Source: Gammaproteobacteria bacterium (GTDB lineage: Bacteria > Pseudomonadota > Gammaproteobacteria > Granulosicoccales > Granulosicoccaceae). Taken from it: a stretch of 26,742 bases of DNA. Each line of letters opens with the position of its first letter. Positions within the stretch are counted from its first letter, which is position 1. The DNA lies in contig JAHQVR010000261.1 in NCBI GenBank assembly GCA_019634245.1, positions 1 to 26,742 on the forward strand. The letters are read 5' to 3'. The position numbers and the translations under genes are program-made. The notes under the pieces were generated by a model. That model made no database searches, was not told where the DNA came from, and saw only the letters and a list, made by a program, of their open reading frames with translations. This document shows, piece after piece, positions 14,506-22,172 of this stretch.

Positions 14506-15482
14506 TGGAACTGCACCTGACAACCGATCAATTTCGGCTAGCTCAAACCTTCACAATTTCGCGCGGTTCGCGAGACATCGCGGAAGTGGTCACAGTAACA
14601 CTTCGCGATGGCGACCATCGCGGGTGGGGCGAATGCTTACCCTACGCCAGATACGAAGAGACTCTGGACAGTGTGTCGGAACAAATAGAATCGATGCGCG
14701 GTGATCTTGCAAATGGCATTGACCGACTCGAATTGATCAATGCGATGCCTGCAGGCGCTGCCCGTAATGCCATTGATTGCGCTCTTTGGGACTTAGAGGC
14801 AAAAAGATCCAAAACGCCGGTTTGGCGGCTCGCTGGAATTTCGGAGCCCAGTAGTGTCGTGAGTGCCTACACACTGTCATTGGAAACCCCCGATAAGATG
14901 CGTGCTACAGCCGCAGAACACGCGTTCCGTCCGTTGTTAAAAATCAAACTTGGGGGCACTGGTGATATCGAACGGTTGCGGGCCGTGCGTGAAGGTGCTC
15001 CGGAATCGACACTGATTGTCGATGCCAATGAAGGCTGGACCGCGCAGACCTATGACGAGCTTGCGCCAGTGATGCTTGATCTGGGTGTCAGTATGGTTGA
15101 ACAGCCCCTGCCTGCCGCGTCGGATTCTGCACTTTCTGGGCGTGATCGACCGTTACCAGTGTGCGCTGATGAATCGTGTCATGACACCCAATCGCTGGAT
15201 CAGCTAGGTGGCAAATACGATATGGTGAATATCAAACTGGATAAGACGGGTGGTCTAACGGAAGCACTTCGATTACGCGACCACGCCCAAGCAGCTGGCT
15301 TTCAAGTGATGGTCGGATGCATGGTGTGCAGCTCACTTGCCATGGCACCTGCGCTGCTAGTAGCGCAGGGTGCTGATGTGGTAGATCTTGATGGCCCTTT
15401 GCTGCTGGCAGAAGATCGAACACCAGCCATGCAGTTTGTAGGCAGTGAACTAAACCCGGCGCCAATCGCTCTCTGGGGTTAA
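14505..15482 (+). CDS. dgcA: Enolase-superfamily N-acetyl-D-glutamate racemase / dipeptide epimerase-like
   Basis: A 325-residue enolase-superfamily enzyme of the L-Ala-D/L-Glu epimerase type. All catalytic elements are visible: KIKLGG with Lys148 as first acid/base, metal ligands Asp173 (IVDANEGW), Glu199 (MVEQPLP) and Asp222 (CADES), and Lys244 (NIKLDKTGG) as second acid/base. Coupled to dgcN (TAGTG overlap), it should act as the N-acetyl-D-glutamate racemase giving N-acetyl-L-glutamate, which can feed arginine biosynthesis or be deacetylated to L-glutamate. If the pair were misassigned, the fallback is dipeptide epimerisation in peptidoglycan recycling. The start is GTG at 14505. Confidence 0.88.
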   Translation: MELHLTTDQFRLAQTFTISRGSRDIAEVVTVTLRDGDHRGWGECLPYARYEETLDSVSEQIESMRGDLANGIDRLELINAMPAGAARNAIDCALWDLEAKRSKTPVWRLAGISEPSSVVSAYTLSLETPDKMRATAAEHAFRPLLKIKLGGTGDIERLRAVREGAPESTLIVDANEGWTAQTYDELAPVMLDLGVSMVEQPLPAASDSALSGRDRPLPVCADESCHDTQSLDQLGGKYDMVNIKLDKTGGLTEALRLRDHAQAAGFQVMVGCMVCSSLAMAPALLVAQGADVVDLDGPLLLAEDRTPAMQFVGSELNPAPIALWG

Positions 15483-15485
15483 AGG

Positions 15486-15511
15486 AAGCCGGGCCGTACT
15501 TCGGAAGGCTT
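15486..15511. terminator. Possible hairpin between convergent genes
   Basis: AAGCC (15486-15490) and GGCTT (15507-15511) form an outer stem with a small inner CCG/CGG pairing, in the 27-bp gap between the ends of dgcA and the convergent helical-protein gene. There is no good T-run on either side, so this is only a weak candidate for a bidirectional terminator. Confidence 0.25.
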
Positions 15512-15977
15512 AACTGAGTTTGTCGCGGATTTTTCCAGAAAGCTCATCGCTTTTAGCGGAAAATTTTTCCCACAAAGGGCCACCTTTTTCAGCGACTTTC
15601 TCGCGCATGGGAGCACTTTTTTCGGCCAATGTCGAGCCCAGCTCAACCGATTTTTCTTTGGCTTTCCCAGTAACATCCTTGGTTCGGGCGACCGCTTTTC
15701 CAAGTCCGTCGTTTTCGTCAGCCGCACGCTCTTTCAGCTTCGCTGATCCTGCCTTGGCTTTTTGCAACGCTCCTTGAAGTTTTTCACCCGCCTGGGCTTT
15801 TGCATCGTCGAGCCCTCCGCCCGTGCCAGTAAGGGCCGTGAACCCTGGCAATAGCCCTGGGTCGGAGGCAACCGTTTCGTCGTGATTATGAGCATCTACC
15901 CAGCGCTTTTCATTTAACGCATTGAAAAACAACCAAATCACAATAAACAACAGAATAAGGCTAGCTAGTAGGAACAT
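15510..15977 (-). CDS. Membrane-anchored LEA/apolipoprotein-like helical protein
   Basis: A 155-residue protein of unknown function. Residues 2-19 form one transmembrane helix or uncleaved signal anchor (FLLASLILLFIVIWLFF). A linker with DPGLLPGF and a glycine run follows. From about 57 to the end it is rich in Lys, Ala and Glu with amphipathic repeats such as EKLQGALQKAKAG, GKAKEKSVELG and EKVAEKGGPLWEKF, resembling late-embryogenesis-abundant or apolipoprotein-type helices. In other organisms such regions bind membranes or protect proteins during desiccation or osmotic stress; here that is inference. It stands alone on the minus strand with its own well-formed promoter. ATG 15977 has GAGAGA about 6 bases upstream. 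I do not recognise a named family. Confidence 0.8.
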   Translation of the reverse strand: MFLLASLILLFIVIWLFFNALNEKRWVDAHNHDETVASDPGLLPGFTALTGTGGGLDDAKAQAGEKLQGALQKAKAGSAKLKERAADENDGLGKAVARTKDVTGKAKEKSVELGSTLAEKSAPMREKVAEKGGPLWEKFSAKSDELSGKIRDKLS

Positions 15978-16021
15978 GGGTTTCTCTCGTTAACGTGCGA
16001 GTGGAATGGCAATTGTCGATA

Positions 16022-16049
16022 ATGATACGCCAGCCACCCTTGAGGTCAA
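16022..16049 (-). promoter_or_regulatory. Sigma70-type promoter for the helical protein gene
   Basis: On the minus strand TTGACC (16044-16049) and TATCAT (16022-16027) each match five of six consensus bases with a 16-base spacer. Initiation about 7 bases downstream would leave a leader of roughly 35-40 bases before the ATG at 15977. Confidence 0.55.
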
Positions 16050-16119
16050 CCACTGCGCAGCGTCCATTAGTGTGCATCCTGATAGGCTCAGGTAAAAGTC
16101 TGTAAACTTATTGAGCACA

Positions 16120-16138
16120 GCGACACCATTTGGTGCGC
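16120..16138. repeat. Inverted repeat upstream of kynU
   Basis: CACCA-TT-TGGTG is a 12-bp palindrome extended by GCG and CGC (one bulged A), about 38 bases before the kynU start. It is a possible operator in the divergent region. Kynureninase genes are often controlled by an Lrp-type regulator (KynR), but no such regulator gene is in the window. Confidence 0.35.
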
Positions 16139-16176
16139 AACACATTTCAACATGAGCATTGGGTACCCAACGGTTG

Positions 16177-17382
16177 ATGACTGCTTATCCCGAGTTTGAA
16201 GCCACTCGAGCATTATTTTATTTGCCCAGCGATGTGCTTTATTTCGATGGAAATTCGCTTGGACCTCAACCGCTGGCTGTGCGCAACCGGATGCGCTGTG
16301 TCGTAGAAGAAGAGTGGGCCGATCAGCTGATACGTGGTTGGGTGGGAGCCCACTGGATGGACCAACCTACTCTATTGGGCGACCGGGTAGGGGCTCTCAT
16401 CGGTGCTGAGCCGGGCACAGTCACCATGGGAGATACACTGTCGATCAAAATCTTTCAACTTTTGTCAGCGGCTTTGCAAGAGCAGCCAGCCAGGAAAATT
16501 GTGTTGTCTGATACTGGGAATTTTCCCACGGATTTGTACATGGCAGAAGGCTTGTTGAAACATGTACACACCGATCACACTCTCAAGTTAATCGACCCAG
16601 CCGACATTGAATCGAACCTCGACGAATCCGTTGCCGCGCTATTGATAACTCACGTGGATTATCGAAGCGGGCGCATGCACAACATGCAGCGCATTACTGC
16701 TCGTTGTCGCGATTTAGGCATACCCGTAGTTTGGGATTTGGCGCACTCGGCTGGCGCTGTGAAGGTCGAATTACAGAGGTGGGGCGTAGATTACGCAGCC
16801 GGATGTACTTATAAGTATTTAAATGCAGGCCCCGGAGCTCCCGCCTTTGTGTACGTGTCAAAACAAAAACAAGCGGGAATTGAACCGATTCTGTCGGGGT
16901 GGCTAGGTCATCAACAGCCGTTCGATTTTGAATCTGGTTATGTTCCCGGAACGGGAATTGAACGGATGCGAATCGGCACGCCACCGGTGCTGAGCTTCGC
17001 GGCGGTCGAAGCGGCATTAGGTGTTTGGGACGGGATCAGCATCGATCGATTACGCGCCAGATCGGTCGAACTCAGCGAATTGTTTATTGCCCAAGTGACC
17101 CAGCATATCGATGAGCTGACGCTTGCCAGCCCGATGAATTCAGACGAGCGAGGTTCGCAGGTGAGCTTTCGTTTTGAACACGGCTATGCGGCAATACAGG
17201 CCCTTATACACCAGCATGGGATGATTGGGGATTTTCGTGCACCGGACATAATGCGATTTGCCATCACTCCTTTATATATGAATGAACAAGATGTCATAGC
17301 AGGTGTCACTGCATTGCGGCAAGTGTTCAAGCATCGTCAATGGGACAATCCTGATTATCGAATTCGGGCGCCGGTCACCTGA
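16177..17382 (+). CDS. kynU: Kynureninase
   Basis: A 401-residue fold-type I PLP enzyme of the usual kynureninase length. Characteristic segments are YFDGNSLGPQP (about 22-32), HVDYRSGRMH, VVWDLAHSAGA (Asp187, PLP pyridine contact) and AGCTYKYLNAGPGAPAF, with Lys213 as the Schiff-base lysine; PFDFESGYVPGTGIERMRIG follows. It cleaves L-kynurenine to anthranilate and L-alanine (or 3-hydroxykynurenine to 3-hydroxyanthranilate) in the cytoplasm. ATG at 16177 begins MTAYPEFEATRALFYLPSDV, matching family N-termini; a TTG at 16159 would add six residues. No strong ribosome-binding site. No tryptophan dioxygenase or formamidase gene is adjacent; the aminotransferase downstream is convergent. Confidence 0.95.
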   Translation: MTAYPEFEATRALFYLPSDVLYFDGNSLGPQPLAVRNRMRCVVEEEWADQLIRGWVGAHWMDQPTLLGDRVGALIGAEPGTVTMGDTLSIKIFQLLSAALQEQPARKIVLSDTGNFPTDLYMAEGLLKHVHTDHTLKLIDPADIESNLDESVAALLITHVDYRSGRMHNMQRITARCRDLGIPVVWDLAHSAGAVKVELQRWGVDYAAGCTYKYLNAGPGAPAFVYVSKQKQAGIEPILSGWLGHQQPFDFESGYVPGTGIERMRIGTPPVLSFAAVEAALGVWDGISIDRLRARSVELSELFIAQVTQHIDELTLASPMNSDERGSQVSFRFEHGYAAIQALIHQHGMIGDFRAPDIMRFAITPLYMNEQDVIAGVTALRQVFKHRQWDNPDYRIRAPVT

Positions 17383-17402
17383 GTGAACTTTACGACTCCA
17401 AG

Positions 17403-18572
17403 CTAGGATTTATTCTGCAGGTAGCTTTTAAAGCGATTCAAAGCTTCAATGAGTACATGATCTGGTTGGGCGTAACACATACGTAAATACGCATCAGCGG
17501 ATTGACCAAACGCAGCACCAGGAGCCATACCGACGCGGTTTTGCAACAACAGGTCCTTGGCAGTGTCTACGCTGTTCTCCATTTCATGTATGCGTAACAT
17601 TGCGTAAAACGCCCCAGTGGGTTGAATCATCGTAACCCCAGGTGTCTCGGCTAGAAAGGACTGGGTGAGCTCTAGAGCATGAGCGAGCCTGTGTTTGAGT
17701 ACGGAGACAGCACTTTCGCCATGTTGCAATACCCTAGCGCCTGCCGTTTGTATGAACGCCGCTGGGCCGGCGATATTGAACTCGTTCAGCATGGCATAGG
17801 TTGGTTCGAGCGATGCTGGAGCCACGATCCAGCCCAAACGCCAACCGGTCATGCTAAATGCCTTGGAAAAGCTGTTGATGGATATCAATTTATCCTCAGG
17901 TTCAGTCAATGACAGAAACGTTGGAGCAAAGTCGGAGTGAGGATAGAGTCGGCTGTAGACATCATCACTGATGATCCAAATACCTCGATCGCGGCAGTGA
18001 TCAAGTAGTATCTGTTGCTCGTTAGCATCCATTGTCCAGCCGGTGGGATTGTTGGGTGAATTTACCACCACTGCTCGAGTGTGATGCGTTAACTGCGCGA
18101 GTAGTTCGTCTAACGGTAGATACCATTGACGCTCTTTTTCGATCAAACTAAATGGCACAACGGCTGCACCCATCAAGCGAAACGCTTCACCGAGGTTTGG
18201 CCAGGACGGCTGGAGTACGACCACCGAATCGCCAGGGTTTACTATGGCTTGAGCAGTGAGCATGACACCTTGCATGCCAGAGCCGGTAACCGAAATCTGT
18301 GGTACCGAAACATCCAATTGATAGATTTTCTGGTAGTAGTGGGCGATGGCTTCACGCAGTTGAGGTTTGCCACTGTTGGGTTGATAAAAGTGATCATTCG
18401 ACCCAAGCGCAGCTTGGGCAGCCTCTACGGCAATCTCCGGCGAGGGCCAAGCGGATTCACCAAACCACAATGCAACGACATCGTCCATCTGCATACCCAT
18501 TTCAGCAACTGACCGAATGTCGCTGGGTATCAGTGAGGCGGCGACCTGACTAATGTCGAGTGTGGAGCTCAT
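17403..18572 (-). CDS. Class I/II PLP-dependent aminotransferase
   Basis: A 389-residue fold-type I aminotransferase. Motifs are VVVNSPNNPTGWT (Asn175), IISDDVYSRLY (Asp203/204 and Tyr206), SINSFSKAFSMTGWRLGW (Lys237, the PLP lysine) and LRMCYA with the C-terminal Arg. It resembles the aspartate/aromatic aminotransferase I-gamma group; the amino donor cannot be fixed from sequence. Proximity to kynU allows a kynurenine or aromatic aminotransferase role, but the two genes are convergent and 20 bp apart, so co-regulation is not implied. It lies 45 bp downstream of the MFS gene on the same strand and may be the last gene of an mbfA-MFS-aminotransferase unit. Confidence 0.92.
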   Translation of the reverse strand: MSSTLDISQVAASLIPSDIRSVAEMGMQMDDVVALWFGESAWPSPEIAVEAAQAALGSNDHFYQPNSGKPQLREAIAHYYQKIYQLDVSVPQISVTGSGMQGVMLTAQAIVNPGDSVVVLQPSWPNLGEAFRLMGAAVVPFSLIEKERQWYLPLDELLAQLTHHTRAVVVNSPNNPTGWTMDANEQQILLDHCRDRGIWIISDDVYSRLYPHSDFAPTFLSLTEPEDKLISINSFSKAFSMTGWRLGWIVAPASLEPTYAMLNEFNIAGPAAFIQTAGARVLQHGESAVSVLKHRLAHALELTQSFLAETPGVTMIQPTGAFYAMLRIHEMENSVDTAKDLLLQNRVGMAPGAAFGQSADAYLRMCYAQPDHVLIEALNRFKSYLQNKS

Positions 18573-18617
18573 AAGGGATTTGGGTAGGTAGTTACATCGG
18601 CTCGGTGTCTTACTCTA

Positions 18618-19883
18618 TCAGGGTTTTGCCGGATTGCTATCGCTTTGTATACCGTGGCGTCTTTGGTAGTGATGAGAGGCTAATGACATAATTAGTGCGC
18701 CCACTAGGCAATAGCCAGCCATGACCAATAATTGAGTATCAAATGCCGTACCCCTATCAATAAGCCAACCGGTGACTCCTGGCCCCAGCGCTGATGAAAA
18801 AACCATCATCGCCATAACCATCGATCGGATCGCCCCTAAATGTTTTACTCCATACACCTCTGGCCAGAGTGCGCCAAATATCGAACTCGAAAAACCGTAA
18901 CTCAGCCCAAGGAAAAACATAAAACCAAACAGTACACCCGCTGAATCGAAGCTGCTAAGTAGCCAGCAGGCGAATCCGAGGGGTATCAGAGGAATACTCA
19001 ACAACTGTCTAGCGCTGAACCGGTCGATCAGCCAGCCTGCAGATAAGGCAAAAATCAATGTTGTGAGCGCCATTACTGAAAAGCCAGAGGCGATAATGGT
19101 GAGAGGCCATTGCTTAGTATCGGCTACGTGCACTTGATGAAAGAAGAAGGAGGTGCCAATGAAAGCCGGTGCGAGTATTCCCGCTGTGGTAACCCAAAAG
19201 AGTCGATCGCGTAATACTTCGCCGCGCGTCCACTGTCGGGATAGATGCTGACCAGATTGCGAGTTTTTCCCCCTGGGGGTACGCTCGCTGCGCATAAGAA
19301 CAAAAAGTAGTGGGGCCGCTATCATTAGTAAACTGGCGCTTGCTAACAACCAGGTGTATCGCCAGCCGACCAAACCCACAAAAAAAACAGCTAACAAGGG
19401 CAGAATTCCCTCACCGATTTGGTGACCCACTGTGGTGATCGACACTGCTCGACCACGCTCTTGGGAGTACCATCGTCCCATCGCTGTCATCGCTACATGC
19501 GTCATCATGCCCTGGCCGAACAAACGCAGGGTGAAAATAGTGAATAGCAATCCAATCCAGCTCTGTGAAAAGGACATCAAGGCACAAGCGATAGCTAAGG
19601 CGATGCACACCGCTATACCTAGCCATTTCACCGTATAGTGATCGGCTACCTTGCCAATGAGTACCAGGGTTAGCGCACTGGCCAGGGTGCCCAGCATATA
19701 CAGACCGCCGAAATCGCCATGGCTTAGGCTGAATTCTGCCCGAATTTCCGCGGCAAACAGAGATATATAGAACGTTTGACCAAAGCTGGAGAAAACAGTA
19801 AGACACAAACCTCCCAGCAACCATCGGGCGTTGGCGATAACAAAGGTGAGGGTGCTGGTGGCACCTGCGGGCGAATTAGACAA
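18618..19883 (-). CDS. MFS transporter
   Basis: A 421-residue protein with about 12 hydrophobic helices. MFS motif A-like loops are present between helices 2 and 3 (GKVADHYTVKWLG) and in the second half (GWLIDRFSARQLL); MAMMVFSSALGPGVTGWLID lies near the C-terminus. Substrate unknown; the general look is that of monocarboxylate or organic-anion carriers. The TTG at 19883 is the only reasonable start: the upstream mbfA stop codon is in the same frame 18 bases earlier and no ATG occurs near the N-terminus. No clear ribosome-binding site is seen, so it may be coupled to mbfA translation. Confidence 0.88.
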   Translation of the reverse strand: MSNSPAGATSTLTFVIANARWLLGGLCLTVFSSFGQTFYISLFAAEIRAEFSLSHGDFGGLYMLGTLASALTLVLIGKVADHYTVKWLGIAVCIALAIACALMSFSQSWIGLLFTIFTLRLFGQGMMTHVAMTAMGRWYSQERGRAVSITTVGHQIGEGILPLLAVFFVGLVGWRYTWLLASASLLMIAAPLLFVLMRSERTPRGKNSQSGQHLSRQWTRGEVLRDRLFWVTTAGILAPAFIGTSFFFHQVHVADTKQWPLTIIASGFSVMALTTLIFALSAGWLIDRFSARQLLSIPLIPLGFACWLLSSFDSAGVLFGFMFFLGLSYGFSSSIFGALWPEVYGVKHLGAIRSMVMAMMVFSSALGPGVTGWLIDRGTAFDTQLLVMAGYCLVGALIMSLASHHYQRRHGIQSDSNPAKP

Positions 19884-19901
19884 AATTGTTTGAAGGGTAG
19901 A

Positions 19902-20894
19902 TCAGGCGTTACCGATTAATATGCCAGCAGCAAAGACTAAGGATCCGCCTAGGACAACTTGAAAAACCGCTCGGCCCCACGGTGTTTCCATGTACCTGTT
20001 CTGAATCCATGTAATTAACCAAAGCTCAACAAACACCAGTAGTACCGCAATGGTGGTGGCGGTTTTAAAGTCCGAGATTAGATAGGGCAACGTATGCCCC
20101 AAACCACCTAAGGTTGTCATGATACCGGAGGCTAGGCCGCGTTTTATCGGTGAGCCTCGGCCGCTTATAACCCCATCATCGTGCGCCGCCTCGGTAAATC
20201 CCATGGAAATCCCAGCGCCGATCGATGCGGACAAGCCTATCAGGAACGTGGCCCAAGTATCGCCAGTGGCAAAGGCTGCGGCGAAGATAGGGGCAAGAGT
20301 TGAAATAGATCCGTCCATCAATCCAGCCAGACCAGGCTGCACATAGGTGAGAATGAACTGGCGCCGTTCGGTTTGATCCTCTTCCGCTTTTACATTATCG
20401 GGTGTGAGCGTTTCACTCAGTTCCCTAGCGGTGGTGCTATGACCGGCTTCTGCTAACGCTAAATCACCGAGTAATTTACGGGTATCGGCATCTGAGGTGC
20501 GCGAGGCTGCCAATTGATAAAACCGCTCGGCCTGAGCCTCCATTTCATGGGCCATGTCACGCGTTTTTTCGAGCGAAAGGGGTAGCAGCAACCAGTCGGG
20601 TTTGCGCTCGTAGTAACCCCGAACATGTTCGCGACGGATCAGTGGAATGGTGTCGCCAAAGCGTTTTTTATGCAGATCGATTAGTCGCGCACGGTGCTCA
20701 TTTTCCTCAAGCACCATGCCCTCGAACACCGCGGCTGAGGCTGGATAGTCGTCTCTCAGCCCATTTGCGTAGGCCTGATAGATTCGGGCGTCATCCTCCT
20801 CAGAGGAGATGGCTAGAGCCAATATCTCCTGTTCACTGAGGCTGTTGAAGTGTCGTTTGCCGCTGTTTAAAAAGCGCGAGAACATGTCCGACAT
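19902..20894 (-). CDS. mbfA: Ferritin-like/VIT1 fusion iron exporter (MbfA type)
   Basis: A 330-residue two-domain protein. Residues about 17-160 are a rubrerythrin/ferritin-like four-helix domain with diiron-ligand-like residues in SSEEDDARIY (Glu32/33), LEENEHRARL (Glu63/64, His67), HEMEAQAERFY (Glu117-123) and LAEAGHS (Glu149, His152). Residues about 170-330 are a CCC1/VIT1-like membrane domain with QPGLAGLMDGSISTLAPIFA, ISMGFTEAAHDDG and four to five helices. MbfA proteins export iron from the cytoplasm and protect against iron and peroxide stress; the ferritin domain is thought to sense or feed iron. No ferritin-independent ribosome-binding site is obvious; a near-palindrome overlaps the start codon. 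It precedes the MFS gene by 18 bases. Confidence 0.9.
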   Translation of the reverse strand: MSDMFSRFLNSGKRHFNSLSEQEILALAISSEEDDARIYQAYANGLRDDYPASAAVFEGMVLEENEHRARLIDLHKKRFGDTIPLIRREHVRGYYERKPDWLLLPLSLEKTRDMAHEMEAQAERFYQLAASRTSDADTRKLLGDLALAEAGHSTTARELSETLTPDNVKAEEDQTERRQFILTYVQPGLAGLMDGSISTLAPIFAAAFATGDTWATFLIGLSASIGAGISMGFTEAAHDDGVISGRGSPIKRGLASGIMTTLGGLGHTLPYLISDFKTATTIAVLLVFVELWLITWIQNRYMETPWGRAVFQVVLGGSLVFAAGILIGNA

Positions 20895-20909
20895 GATAAC
20901 AAGTTGTCA
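20894..20909. promoter_or_regulatory. Imperfect dyad at the mbfA start codon
   Basis: TGATAACAAGTTGTCA is a 16-bp imperfect palindrome (six of eight positions paired) that includes the last base of the mbfA start codon. It may be an operator for an iron- or stress-responsive regulator, or chance. It does not match a clear Fur box. Confidence 0.2.
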
Positions 20910-21044
20910 GTCCGGATTGGCGCTGGATTTGGGCTAACCAGCCACCAACAGATTTGACGTCCGATCTCAACTGGTACGGTATCGCATCCTTGCTCTCCAC
21001 AGACCTGCTATGGTTCAGCTGTTTGCCAAGATAGAGCTGGAATC

Positions 21045-21401
21045 ATGGAAAAAAACACAGGTATCAAGCGTATTGTGAAAGCGGCAGGTTATTCTATACA
21101 AGGCCTCCGCGCCGCCTTTGCTGGTGAAGCAGCCTTTCGACAGGAGTGTGTGCTCGCATTGGTGTTTGTCTCGATCGCCTTGGTTGTTGATTTCACCGTT
21201 GTCGAACGTGTGGTTCTGATTAGTCTGACGCTTTTGGTGTTGGTAGTAGAACTCCTGAACAGTGCCATTGAAGCGGTGGTAGATCGCTTTGGTGAGGAGT
21301 TGCACGAACTCTCCGGAAGAGCCAAAGATATGGGGTCAGCGGCGGTGTTGGTTATGTTGATCATTTGGGCGTACGCGTGGTTGGCCATTTCATTTTTTTA
21401 A
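21045..21401 (+). CDS. dgkA: Diacylglycerol kinase (prokaryotic DgkA)
   Basis: A 118-residue integral membrane enzyme of normal length with three helices. VVELLNSAIEAVVDRFGEE carries the catalytic glutamates (Glu69 and Glu76), and GRAKDMGSAAV is the conserved loop before helix 3. It phosphorylates diacylglycerol to phosphatidic acid, recycling lipid released by glycan and phospholipid turnover at the inner membrane. ATG 21045 has GAGCTGGA about 4 bases upstream. It is divergent from mbfA across a 150-bp gap in which no strong promoter is evident. Confidence 0.95.
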   Translation: MEKNTGIKRIVKAAGYSIQGLRAAFAGEAAFRQECVLALVFVSIALVVDFTVVERVVLISLTLLVLVVELLNSAIEAVVDRFGEELHELSGRAKDMGSAAVLVMLIIWAYAWLAISFF

Positions 21402-21449
21402 CAGGTGTTTATGCAGTGAAACAGAAACTGACGCACAGGCAGCTTTTGG

Positions 21450-22172
21450 ATGGTCCCCTTGCAAGGATTTGCTGAGAGCGTCGCCACAGCACTGCGGCTG
21501 CTGCTGGAGTTCGATGCTGAGCTGCAGGAAATTATACTTCTGTCATTGAAGGTCAGTGGTAGTGCAACCGTGCTGGCTGCGTTGTTAGGAATGCCGCTAG
21601 GCGCCTGGTTGGCCATCAGCAACTTTAGATTTCGTGGTGTGGTCGTGGCGGTGTTAACGGCGCTTATGGGGCTGCCGCCCGTAGTGGTTGGGTTGATTGC
21701 CTATCTTCTGCTGACCAGTGGCGGATTGTTTGGGCCTTTGCAGTTGCTTTACACCCCGGCTGCGATGATTTTTGCTCAAACACTTTTAATTACCCCTATT
21801 GTGGCGGCCTTAACTAGACAAAATATTGAGACTTTGCACGTTCAACTCTCTGATCAGTTGTCCTTGTTTGGTATCAGCCGTTGGCAGCGATTGCTGACAG
21901 TTTTATGGGAAGGTCGTTACGAATTGATTACCACATTTCTGGCCGGTTTCGGACGGGCGGTCGCAGAGGTGGGAGCTGTGATAATTGTCGGTGGAAACAT
22001 CAATCACGTTACTCGAGTAATGACAACGACTATCGCACTGGAAACCTCACGAGGTAATTTATCGCTGGCGCTGGGGCTAGGCATTGTGTTGGTATGCATA
22101 GCGGTGACGGCCAATTCATTGGTGTTGTTGATCGGTCACTGGTCGAAGAGGCGATCCCATGGCCTTTCATAG
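21450..22172 (+). CDS. tupB: Tungstate-type ABC transporter permease
   Basis: A 240-residue inner-membrane permease with five to six helices. ALMGLPPVVVGLIAYLLL and the EAA-like loop region GFGRAVAEVGAVIIVGGNI, followed by HVTRVMTTTIALETSRG, match the TupB subgroup of ModB-like permeases. It would pass an oxyanion, most likely tungstate, into the cytoplasm using the ATPase encoded next (14-bp overlap). The ATG at 21450 follows an in-frame TGA at 21429, limiting upstream choices. A substrate-binding protein (TupA) would be expected before it, but dgkA is there instead. Confidence 0.85.
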   Translation: MVPLQGFAESVATALRLLLEFDAELQEIILLSLKVSGSATVLAALLGMPLGAWLAISNFRFRGVVVAVLTALMGLPPVVVGLIAYLLLTSGGLFGPLQLLYTPAAMIFAQTLLITPIVAALTRQNIETLHVQLSDQLSLFGISRWQRLLTVLWEGRYELITTFLAGFGRAVAEVGAVIIVGGNINHVTRVMTTTIALETSRGNLSLALGLGIVLVCIAVTANSLVLLIGHWSKRRSHGLS

